The notes under the pieces are model-generated. The model worked only from the letters and a program-made list of their open reading frames with translations, made no database searches and was not told where the DNA came from. Of a stretch of DNA of 5,302 bases, positions 1-5,302 are shown piece by piece (positions within the stretch are counted from its first letter, which is position 1; each line of letters starts with the position of its first letter). The stretch comes from Patulibacter sp052039575 (GTDB taxonomy: Bacteria > Actinomycetota > Thermoleophilia > Solirubrobacterales > Solirubrobacteraceae), in contig JBQGEK010000005.1 of NCBI GenBank assembly GCA_052039575.1, positions 1-5,302 on the forward strand, written 5' to 3'. The position numbers were made by a program, and so were the translations under genes.

Positions 1-492
1 TCCGAGCGGTTCGGAGAGCAGCGTGCTGGGGCCCCAGGCCAACGGTGGATAGAGCGCGACGATCGCAGCGGTCACCACCCCGGCCCAACCGCCCGCCAGC
101 ACCCAGCCGAGCAGGAACGCCACGAGGATCGTCGCGGTGGAGATCACGAACTGGGTGGTGTGCAGGACCTGGACGTCCTCGCGGTCGTTCGGGTCGGCGC
201 CCGGCGTGACCTTGTAGGCCAGCGCGAAGGCGTAGGGCGTCGCGGGTGGCCAGTGCAGCGCCTGGACCCGGCCACGCTCCCACGCACGCTCGGACACCGG
301 ACCGCGCGTCGAGATCCCGGTGTAGGTGCCGTGGCGCGCCAGGTTCTGGGCGATGTTGGTGTACGACTGGGCGTCGGCCGAGATCCGTTCGACCGGATGG
401 GTCGATTGGTGGTACCGGATCCCGCCGCCGATCAGCAGGATGACGGCGAGCGCGAGCCACGCGAGTCGGGAGACGGATCGGAGCCGCGGCAC
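1..492 (-). CDS. GT-C membrane glycosyltransferase, ArnT/PMT (GT39)-like, N-terminal part
   Basis: Only the first 164 codons are in the window; the gene continues past the left edge. The translation has a short basic N-terminus, a first membrane helix at about residues 10-24, an extracytoplasmic loop of about 85 residues, then two hydrophobic segments at about 113-133 and 134-152. The loop carries the GT-C pattern: D40-A-Q-S-Y44 followed by NIAQNLARHGTY, and a W81-P-P-A-x-P86 segment like the 'P-x-x-P' stretch of this family. After helix 3 comes LYPPLAWGPSTLLSEPLG, matching the conserved Pro and Ser-Glu region of PMT_2/ArnT-like proteins. Known family members move sugar from a polyprenyl-phosphate donor to lipid, protein or polysaccharide on the outer face of the membrane; substrate and donor cannot be read here. 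The GTG at 492 is the only usual start between an in-frame stop at 571-573 and the first helix, and a TATCGT box lies 7 nt upstream of it. It is divergent from the gene at 584. Confidence 0.8.
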   Translation of the reverse strand, partial: MPRLRSVSRLAWLALAVILLIGGGIRYHQSTHPVERISADAQSYTNIAQNLARHGTYTGISTRGPVSERAWERGRVQALHWPPATPYAFALAYKVTPGADPNDREDVQVLHTTQFVISTATILVAFLLGWVLAGGWAGVVTAAIVALYPPLAWGPSTLLSEPLG

Positions 493-499
493 CGCGGAG

Positions 500-505
500 A
501 CGATA
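500..505 (-). promoter_or_regulatory. -10-like box TATCGT before the glycosyltransferase
   Basis: On the minus strand TATCGT fits the actinobacterial -10 consensus TANNNT and lies 7 nt before the GTG start. That spacing would place transcription start on the first base of the codon, giving a leaderless mRNA. No Shine-Dalgarno sequence precedes the GTG, and no convincing -35 hexamer is seen about 17 nt upstream. The role is inferred from position and from the same arrangement at neighbouring genes. Confidence 0.5.
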
Positions 506-571
506 CGCGGTCGACCGGCATCGGCACTCCGCTCGTCGGCGGATCCGGACGGAGAGCACCGACCGACGCGC

Positions 572-577
572 TACCGT
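572..577 (+). promoter_or_regulatory. -10-like box TACCGT before the membrane-hairpin protein
   Basis: TACCGT matches TANNNT and ends 6 nt before the ATG at 584, predicting transcription start at or next to the start codon. The bases in between (GAGCAG) offer at most a weak Shine-Dalgarno match. The 91-bp spacer 493-583 therefore seems to hold two divergent -10 elements, this one and the one at 500-505. No clear -35 is visible. Confidence 0.5.
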
Positions 578-583
578 GAGCAG

Positions 584-1258
584 ATGGCTCCGGAACCTCC
601 GCGCATCCCCGACGACGAGCCGACGGAGGTCACCCCGGCGGCCCGCGAATCCGTCGACGGACCGCGCGACGGCGCAGCCGGTCCGGCCGCCGACAGGACC
701 TCCGACGCGCCGGAGGACGTGGTCAGCGATGCACCGCTCTGGCCCGACTCGCCGCGGGCCTCGCACACCACGCCGCCCGCGCCGGGCGACACGGCGCCAC
801 CCGGTTCGACGGTTCGCGACACCGACTTCGACCCGTACGTGGACGACGTGGCGGCCCAATCGGATGCGACGGCGGACGAGCGTCAGGCCGGCGGCACCAG
901 GCCGCCCGCGGACGGCGCGCCGCCGGCCGGCGAACCTGCGGCGAAGCGCCGCGGCCGTGCCGGGGAGGGAGCCAAGGTCGCCGCCGACCGGGTATCGCAG
1001 GCGGCGAGCGCGACGGCCCAGGCGCTGCGTGAGACCGATGTCAGCGAGATCGCGCGCAACACGACCAAGCTGATCGAGAACACCCGGCCGTTCTTCCTGG
1101 CCGCCTTCGCGATCGTCTTCACCTTCCTTGCCGCGGTCGAGGACCATGCGGCGGTCGGCGTGGTCTTCGCGCTCGCCGCGGTGCTCTGCGTGCTCGGCGC
1201 CGCGTTCTCGCCGTCGGTCGACCAGGTGCTCAAGCGCGGGGATCACGACCGCCGCTAG
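584..1258 (+). CDS. Hypothetical protein: disordered N-terminus plus C-terminal membrane hairpin
   Basis: I do not recognise this 224-residue protein. Residues 1 to about 117 are low-complexity, rich in Pro, Ala, Asp, Gly and Thr, and probably disordered. A basic patch K121-R-R-G-R125 follows, then a helix-prone Ala/polar stretch to about 166. Two hydrophobic segments at about 169-185 and 190-208 are joined by a short acidic turn (E186-D-H), and the tail ends in KRGDHDRR. Basic residues before and after the hairpin suggest that both ends face the cytoplasm. There is no signal peptide and no catalytic motif. The frame is open back to 326, but that extension would lie antisense to the glycosyltransferase; ATG 584 has a TACCGT box 6 nt upstream and begins beyond that gene. 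It is divergent from the glycosyltransferase and shares overlapping stop codons with the convergent aminotransferase. A membrane-tethering or envelope role is possible but not shown. Confidence 0.75.
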   Translation: MAPEPPRIPDDEPTEVTPAARESVDGPRDGAAGPAADRTSDAPEDVVSDAPLWPDSPRASHTTPPAPGDTAPPGSTVRDTDFDPYVDDVAAQSDATADERQAGGTRPPADGAPPAGEPAAKRRGRAGEGAKVAADRVSQAASATAQALRETDVSEIARNTTKLIENTRPFFLAAFAIVFTFLAAVEDHAAVGVVFALAAVLCVLGAAFSPSVDQVLKRGDHDRR

Positions 1259-2337
1259 GGCAGCACGGCGATCAGCCGCTCGATGTCGGCTTCGGTGCTC
1301 CATGCGCCGACCGACGCTCGCAGGTAGTCGGTTCCGGGCAGGTCGCGGACGATCACCCCGGCGTCGGCCAGCCGCTCGCGGGTGGCGCTCGGGTCGGCCT
1401 CGCTCCACGAGACCAGGGTGCTGTGGCCGCGGGTGGCGACCCGACGCCCCGCGTCGGCCAGGCGGCCGCCCAGCTCGACGGCCAGCGAGGTCGCGCGCTC
1501 GTGGACGGCGGGCCAGCCGGCGTCGTCGAGCACGTCGAACGCCGCCACGGCGGCCGCCGACGCCTCGGCCGACAACGCGGAGGTGTCGTGCGCGCGGGCG
1601 TCGGGCCACGGCTCCGCGTCGAGCCCTTCGGCGGGGACCGCCAGGTTCTCGTAGGTCGGGCCGACCGCGAACACGTGCGGCTGCCACTTCGGATCGATCC
1701 AGAGCATTCCGGTGCCGATCGGGCCGCACAGCCACTTCTGGCCGGGCGCGGCGTAGAACGCGCAGCCGAGCGCGTCGAGGTCGATCGGGATGGCGCCGGC
1801 GGACTGGGCACCGTCGATCAGCACGGGGACCTGGCCCCGCAGCTCGCGCAGCCCGGCGGGCGCGACCGCGCCGTCGGTCCAGCGCACGTGCGAGCAGGCG
1901 ACGAGCTTGGTGTCCGTTTCGACCGCCTCGACGATCCGCTCCAGCGGGACGGCACGGATCACCACGCCGTAGCGGCGGACGAGCGCGGCGAGCGGACCGA
2001 GCAGTCCCGGGTGCTCCTGCTCGGCGATCAGGATCTGGTCGCCGCGGTGCCACTCCAGCCCCTGCAGCACGCGGACGATCCCCTCGCTGGTCGACGTCGT
2101 CAGGGCGACGTCGGACGGTTGCGCGCCGAGCAACCGGGCGTAACGATCGCGTTGGGCGGACTGCAGGTGCGACATCGACACGAAATGGTCGATCGTGCGT
2201 CCGTGGCGCTCGGCCTGGTTGTTGAGGCTCGCGACGGCGGCGGTGGCGGCCCGCGGCGTCGGGCCGCAGGTGCCCGCGTTGAGGTAGGCCAGGTCGTCGA
2301 AGACCGGGTATTCGGCGCGCAGCTGGAGGGCGAGCAT
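1255..2337 (-). CDS. Class V aminotransferase-fold PLP-dependent enzyme
   Basis: A 360-residue protein of normal length for fold-type I, class V PLP enzymes. Motifs in order: N-terminal Y18-L-N-A-G-T-C-G-P-T-P28; T80-T-S-T-S-E-G86, the loop that binds the PLP phosphate; E108-H-P; D175-G-A-Q178, with the Asp that contacts the pyridine nitrogen; G199-Q-K201-W-L-C-G-P-x-G-T-G210, with K201 as the Schiff-base lysine; and L339-R340-A-S-V-G near the C-terminus, the likely substrate-carboxylate Arg. The residue before the lysine is Gln rather than the common His. The only cysteines are 24, 148, 192 and 204, so the C-terminal catalytic Cys of SufS/IscS-type desulfurases is absent. An isopenicillin-N-epimerase-like aminotransferase or lyase is more likely than a desulfurase; the substrate is unknown. 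ATG 2337 is preceded by TATGCT 6 nt upstream and by no Shine-Dalgarno sequence. The gene is divergent from thrS and its stop overlaps that of the convergent gene. Confidence 0.88.
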   Translation of the reverse strand: MLALQLRAEYPVFDDLAYLNAGTCGPTPRAATAAVASLNNQAERHGRTIDHFVSMSHLQSAQRDRYARLLGAQPSDVALTTSTSEGIVRVLQGLEWHRGDQILIAEQEHPGLLGPLAALVRRYGVVIRAVPLERIVEAVETDTKLVACSHVRWTDGAVAPAGLRELRGQVPVLIDGAQSAGAIPIDLDALGCAFYAAPGQKWLCGPIGTGMLWIDPKWQPHVFAVGPTYENLAVPAEGLDAEPWPDARAHDTSALSAEASAAAVAAFDVLDDAGWPAVHERATSLAVELGGRLADAGRRVATRGHSTLVSWSEADPSATRERLADAGVIVRDLPGTDYLRASVGAWSTEADIERLIAVLP

Positions 2338-2343
2338 GCGACG

Positions 2344-2349
2344 AGCATA
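2344..2349 (-). promoter_or_regulatory. -10-like box TATGCT before the aminotransferase
   Basis: On the minus strand TATGCT fits TANNNT and ends 6 nt before the ATG at 2337, the spacing expected for a leaderless transcript. No Shine-Dalgarno sequence lies in between, and no clear -35 is seen. It shares the 99-bp divergent spacer 2338-2436 with the thrS promoter candidate. Confidence 0.5.
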
Positions 2350-2423
2350 TGGATCGCCATCCGCGGTGCCCGACGGATCGTCTGACCGGGTCCGACCGCC
2401 CCGCGAAACCGCCCGCGCTCGCC

Positions 2424-2429
2424 TAGTCT
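2424..2429 (+). promoter_or_regulatory. -10-like box TAGTCT before thrS
   Basis: TAGTCT fits TANNNT and ends 7 nt before the thrS ATG, so transcription would start on the start codon. The GGGAG at 2431-2435 resembles a Shine-Dalgarno sequence but leaves only one base before ATG, too close to act as one. The short spacer and this spacing argue against a T-box or attenuator leader, which control many thrS genes in Firmicutes. Confidence 0.55.
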
Positions 2430-2436
2430 TGGGAGC

Positions 2437-4383
2437 ATGCAGGTGACGCTTCCCGACGGCAAGGTGCTCGAGCTCTCCGACGGGGCGACGGGCACGGACG
2501 CCGCTGCCGCGATCGGTCCAGGACTGGCGCGCGCGGCGCTGGCGATCACCGTCGACGGGGAGCAGCGTGACCTCGCCCGTCCGCTGCCGGACGGTGCCGA
2601 GATCGGGATCATCACCGACCGCTCGGAGGAAGCGCTCGAGCTGCTGCGCCACGACACGGCGCACGTGCTCGCCGCGGCGATCCTCGATCTCTACCCGGGC
2701 ACCCGGATCGCGATCGGCCCGCCGATCGAGAACGGCTTCTACTACGACTTCGAGTTCCCCGAGGGCGTCGTCCTGAACGACGGGGACTTCGCCGCGATCG
2801 AGGCGAAGATGCAGGAGCACGTCGCGGCCGACGAGACGTTCGAGCGCGAGGTCGTGTCGGTCGATGCCGCGCTCGAGCGGTTCCGTGCCGAAGGCCAGCC
2901 CTACAAGGTCGAGTTGATCGAGGACCTCGTCCGCAACGCGCCGGACGACGCGCCGGTCGAGACGGTCACGCTCTACACCAACGGTCCGTTCACCGACCTC
3001 TGCCGCGGCCCCCACGGTCCGGGGACCAAGCGGATCGGCGCGTTCAAGCTGCAGTCGCTGGCAGGCGCCTACTGGCGCGGCGATTCCGACCGGCAGCAGC
3101 TGGTGCGGATCTACGGCACCGCGTTCTTCAAGAAGAAGGACCTGAACAAGCACCTCGAGCTGCTGGAGCTGGCACGCGAGCGCGACCACCGCAAGCTCGG
3201 GCGCGAGCTCGGGCTGTTCCACTTCACCGAGGCCGCGCCCGGGTCCGCGTTCTGGACCGCCCGCGGCACGCGGATCTTCAACGAGCTGGTCGCGCTCAGC
3301 CGCGAGATGGGGGACGCTCGCGGGTACACCGAGGTCAAGACCCCGCTGCTGTTCGACGCCTCGCTCTGGAAGACCTCCGGTCACTGGCAGAAGTACCGCG
3401 ACGACATGTTCCTCACCGAGACCGGTGACGAGCGGCAGATGGGCTTCAAGCCGATGAACTGCCCGGGGCACTACGAGCTGTTCCGGCAGCAGCGCTGGAG
3501 CTGGCGCGACATGCCGGTGCGGTTCAGCGAGCCCGGACTGCTGCACCGAAACGAGCTCTCGGGGGCTCTGCACGGGCTGATGCGCGTCCGGCACTTCTGC
3601 CAGGACGATGCGCACCTGTTCGTGATGGAGGACCAGATCCAGGACGAGGTCACGGCCTGCCTGAAGTTCGCGCGTGACACCTATGATCTCTTCGGGTTCG
3701 CCGCCGAGGACTTCACCTACGAGCTGTCGACGCGGCCGGACAACCGGCTCGGGTCCGACGAGATCTGGGACAAGGCCGAGGGCGACCTGCAGCGGGCCCT
3801 CGAGGCGAACGACCTGCCGTACGTGGTCCACGAGGGCGACGGTGCGTTCTACGGGCCGAAGATCGACATCCAGTTCCGCGACTCGCTGAACCGCTCGTGG
3901 CAGCTCGGCACCGTCCAGATCGACTACCTCAACGGCGACCAGTTCGACCTCAGCTACACCGGGGCCGACAACGCCGAGCACCGTCCGGTGATCATCCACC
4001 GCGCGCTGCTCGGCTCGTACGAGCGGTTCATCGGGATCCTGCTCGAGCACACGGGCGGGGAGCTGCCGTTCTGGCTGCAGCCCGCGCACCTGACCCTGCT
4101 GACCGTCGCCGAGCGGCACGCCGACGCGGCCCACGAGATCGCCGCGCAGCTGCGGAGCGCGGGTCTGCGCGTGGTGGTCGACGATCGCAACGAGTCGGTA
4201 CCGCGCAAGATCCGAGAGACCGAGCTGGACAAGCAACCGCTGATGGCGGTGATCGGGGATCGCGAGGCGAGTGACCGGGTGCTGACGCTGCGCCACCACG
4301 GCGGCGCGGAGGACGAGCCGGCGACGGTCGCGGACCTCGGTGACCGACTCTCGGCGAAGATCCGCGCACACGAGCGGCTGTAG
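2437..4383 (+). CDS. thrS: Threonyl-tRNA synthetase
   Basis: Cytoplasmic class II synthetase that activates threonine with ATP and charges tRNA-Thr. At 648 residues it is full length. An N-terminal TGS domain (about 1-62) is followed by the editing domain, whose site residues are visible as H72-D-T-A-H76 and C189-R-G-P-H193; this domain removes serine mischarged to tRNA-Thr. The catalytic core spans about 240-540: M340-N-C342-P-G-H supplies the zinc-binding Cys, H393 (in QDDAH) and H521 (in IIHRA) are the other two zinc ligands, R371 (in HRNE) is the motif 2 Arg and R530 (in GSYERF) the motif 3 Arg. The anticodon-binding domain covers about 545-648, with the DDRNESVPRKIRETE stretch typical of the family. 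Motif 2 reads RHFCQDD where the E. coli enzyme has RGFTQDD, a tolerated variation. All key residues are present, so the enzyme should be active. infC follows 153 bp downstream on the same strand. Confidence 0.98.
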   Translation: MQVTLPDGKVLELSDGATGTDAAAAIGPGLARAALAITVDGEQRDLARPLPDGAEIGIITDRSEEALELLRHDTAHVLAAAILDLYPGTRIAIGPPIENGFYYDFEFPEGVVLNDGDFAAIEAKMQEHVAADETFEREVVSVDAALERFRAEGQPYKVELIEDLVRNAPDDAPVETVTLYTNGPFTDLCRGPHGPGTKRIGAFKLQSLAGAYWRGDSDRQQLVRIYGTAFFKKKDLNKHLELLELARERDHRKLGRELGLFHFTEAAPGSAFWTARGTRIFNELVALSREMGDARGYTEVKTPLLFDASLWKTSGHWQKYRDDMFLTETGDERQMGFKPMNCPGHYELFRQQRWSWRDMPVRFSEPGLLHRNELSGALHGLMRVRHFCQDDAHLFVMEDQIQDEVTACLKFARDTYDLFGFAAEDFTYELSTRPDNRLGSDEIWDKAEGDLQRALEANDLPYVVHEGDGAFYGPKIDIQFRDSLNRSWQLGTVQIDYLNGDQFDLSYTGADNAEHRPVIIHRALLGSYERFIGILLEHTGGELPFWLQPAHLTLLTVAERHADAAHEIAAQLRSAGLRVVVDDRNESVPRKIRETELDKQPLMAVIGDREASDRVLTLRHHGGAEDEPATVADLGDRLSAKIRAHERL

Positions 4384-4389
4384 ATCAGT

Positions 4390-4444
4390 GGGTGGGACGG
4401 GGCGTCCGACGTCACCATTTGCGGGTGGTTGGCGGGGTGCGGGG
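4390..4444 (+). other. G-run-rich stretch after thrS, possible G-quadruplex region
   Basis: Directly after the thrS stop, the plus strand has six runs of three or four G: 4390-4392, 4394-4396, 4399-4402, 4423-4425, 4434-4437 and 4441-4444. The first three and the last three each have short loops, with a 20-nt gap between the two groups. Within it GGACG/CGTCC (4395-4399 with 4403-4407) can form a 5-bp hairpin with a GGG loop, with no T-run directly after it. It could form a quadruplex in coding-strand DNA or in mRNA read through from thrS, or it may simply reflect biased composition. Function is inferred only. Confidence 0.35.
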
Positions 4445-4467
4445 TGGTGTTCCGGTTCGCATTCCGC

Positions 4468-4473
4468 TAGTGT
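4468..4473 (+). promoter_or_regulatory. Candidate -10 box TAGTGT upstream of infC
   Basis: TAGTGT fits TANNNT in the thrS-infC spacer. If used, transcription would start near 4480 and give infC a leader of about 57 nt that includes the 12-bp palindrome at 4505-4516. No good -35 hexamer is visible, so this is a weak call. The alternative is TAGCTC at 4525-4530, which has the leaderless spacing (6 nt before GTG 4537) but lacks the final T. Read-through from thrS is a third possibility. Confidence 0.25.
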
Positions 4474-4504
4474 CCGACCCTTGTTTGCTCGCAATGACTC
4501 GTGC

Positions 4505-4516
4505 CCGCGGCCGCGG
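4505..4516. repeat. 12-bp perfect palindrome CCGCGGCCGCGG
   Basis: CCGCGGCCGCGG is its own reverse complement and lies 20 bp before the infC start, followed by more alternating GC. In RNA it could pair with a second copy or form only a very tight hairpin. It may be a protein-binding site or chance in GC-rich DNA; no T-tract follows, so it is not a convincing terminator. Confidence 0.4.
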
Positions 4517-4536
4517 CGCGCGAATAGCTCTCACTA

Positions 4537-5302
4537 GTGCCGGTTCCGCGTAGGTTCGACAGGCGCCCGCCCGAACGGGACACCACCCGTGTGAACGACC
4601 GGATCCGCGTTCCCGAGGTGCGCGTGATCGACGAGGACGGGAACCAGGCCGGCGTCATGCAGACCGCGGACGCGCTGCGCTACGCGCAGTCCCGCGATCT
4701 CGACCTGGTCGAGGTCGCGGCGAACGCCCGCCCGCCGGTCTGTCGCGTTCTGGACTACTCGAAATACAAGTACGAGCAGGCCCAGAAGAAGAAGACCGCG
4801 AAGAAGCACCAGACGCAGGTCGTCACCCGCGAGATCAAGTTCCGCCCGAAGATCGCCGACCATGACTACGCCACCAAGAAGGGGCACGTCATCCGGTTCC
4901 TCAAGGGCAAGGACAAGGTCAAGGTGACGATCATGTTCCGGGGTCGTGAGGTCACGCACCCCGAGCGCGGTCGCGATCTGCTGGAGCGCCTGGTCGAGGA
5001 TCTCGACGACATCTGCCAGGTCGATCAGCGTCCCTCGCTCGAGGGTCGCAACATGACCATGATGCTCAGCCCGTCCAAGGAGGTCCTCAACGGGACCGGG
5101 ACGCCGAAGGTCGAGCAGACCGAGGAGCAGATCGCCGAGGATCAGCGGGCCGAGGACGAGGCCGGCATCGTGGTGGGCGGCGACGAGCCGTCCGGCGACG
5201 CCACCGCGGACGACGCGTCGCGTGCGGACGAGGGCGCAGCCGCCCCGGCCGACACCGACGAGGACGAGTCCGACGGCTCGCCCGAGGGCTCCGACGAGGC
5301 CG
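4537..5302 (+). CDS. infC: Translation initiation factor IF3 with acidic C-terminal extension (3' end outside window)
   Basis: IF3 binds the 30S subunit, checks the start codon and initiator tRNA, and prevents early 50S joining. The N-terminal domain begins at R18-V-N-D-R-I-R-V-P-E-V and runs to about residue 80, with a Lys-rich linker (QKKKTAKKHQ) and then the C-terminal domain from about 95 to 180: REIKFRP (98-104), IADHDYATKKG (106-116), VTIMFRGRE (130-138) and NMTMMLSP (172-179). IF3 is usually about 180 residues; here at least 70 more follow, dominated by Asp, Glu, Ala, Ser and Gly, and remain open at the window end. GTG 4537 is the first start after an in-frame TAG at 4525-4527, has no Shine-Dalgarno sequence, and gives a basic 17-residue lead-in. 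GTG 4591 would begin right at NDRIRV and is the alternative. Conserved gene order predicts rpmI (L35) and rplT (L20) beyond the edge. Confidence 0.95.
   Translation, partial: MPVPRRFDRRPPERDTTRVNDRIRVPEVRVIDEDGNQAGVMQTADALRYAQSRDLDLVEVAANARPPVCRVLDYSKYKYEQAQKKKTAKKHQTQVVTREIKFRPKIADHDYATKKGHVIRFLKGKDKVKVTIMFRGREVTHPERGRDLLERLVEDLDDICQVDQRPSLEGRNMTMMLSPSKEVLNGTGTPKVEQTEEQIAEDQRAEDEAGIVVGGDEPSGDATADDASRADEGAAAPADTDEDESDGSPEGSDEA

Noticed and set aside
326..583. An N-terminal extension of the membrane-hairpin gene starting at ATG 326.
   Set aside because: It would lie antisense to the 5' half of the glycosyltransferase, whose minus-strand translation has clear membrane helices and family motifs. 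ATG 584 has a good -10 box and starts beyond that gene.
1255..2337. Assignment of the aminotransferase as EgtE (ergothioneine) or as a SufS cysteine desulfurase.
   Set aside because: No egtB, egtC, egtD or suf genes are nearby, and the desulfurase Cys is absent; only the fold class is supported.
1128..2385. Long plus-strand open frames opposite the aminotransferase (1128-2225 and 1423-2385).
   Set aside because: Their translations are Arg/Gly/Ala-rich shadows, typical of the complement of a high-GC gene, and the minus strand carries all the class V motifs.
2431..2435. GGGAG as a Shine-Dalgarno sequence for thrS.
   Set aside because: Only one base separates it from ATG, whereas working sites need about 5-9; leaderless initiation fits better.
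4395..4407. GGACG-GGG-CGTCC hairpin as an intrinsic terminator after thrS.
   Set aside because: The stem is only 5 bp and no T-run follows directly (just ATTT at 4417-4420), so it is too weak to call.
1255..4494. A minus-strand frame open for 1079 codons, running antisense through all of thrS and in frame into the aminotransferase.
   Set aside because: The part antisense to thrS shows no family motifs and is the usual stop-poor shadow of a high-GC gene. The aminotransferase has its own ATG with a TATGCT box at 2344-2349, and its motifs start right there, so this is not a fusion protein.
4534..4959. A 141-codon minus-strand open frame over infC.
   Set aside because: The plus strand encodes unmistakable IF3 here; the antisense frame has no recognisable motifs.

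Overview
The window is high-GC bacterial chromosome carrying four confidently bounded genes, one of them cut by the window edge, plus a fifth gene cut at the right edge. GC-rich codon third positions, Shine-Dalgarno-poor starts with a TANNNT hexamer 6-7 nt upstream, and an IF3 with a long acidic tail together suggest an actinobacterium. A Thermoleophilia/Solirubrobacterales-like lineage is my guess and is not demonstrated by the sequence.

Layout from left to right. (1) 1-492, minus strand: the N-terminal 164 residues of a GT-C type membrane glycosyltransferase (ArnT/PMT-like), starting at a GTG and running off the left edge. (2) 584-1258, plus strand: a 224-residue unrecognised protein with a disordered Pro/Ala/Asp-rich N-terminus, a basic patch and a C-terminal two-helix membrane hairpin. 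(3) 1255-2337, minus strand: a 360-residue class V PLP-dependent aminotransferase-fold enzyme of unknown substrate, convergent with gene 2; their stop codons share one CTAG. (4) 2437-4383, plus strand: full-length threonyl-tRNA synthetase (thrS) with TGS, editing, catalytic and anticodon-binding domains. (5) 4537 to the right edge, plus strand: translation initiation factor IF3 (infC), with both IF3 domains complete and an acidic C-terminal extension still open at the window end.

The thrS-infC order is the familiar translation cluster, normally continued by rpmI and rplT; those would lie beyond the right edge. The left three genes have no visible functional link to it. The gene pairs 1/2 and 3/4 are divergent across short spacers of 91 and 99 bp. 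Four starts carry a -10-like TANNNT placed so that transcription would begin on or next to the start codon, which predicts leaderless mRNAs and leaves no room for a T-box or other riboswitch before thrS.

I see no mobile element, CRISPR array, RNA gene or multi-gene defence or biosynthetic system. This is mostly ordinary housekeeping DNA; the points most worth a second look are the leaderless promoter pattern, the acidic IF3 tail, the shared stop codons and the G-rich, palindrome-containing thrS-infC spacer.
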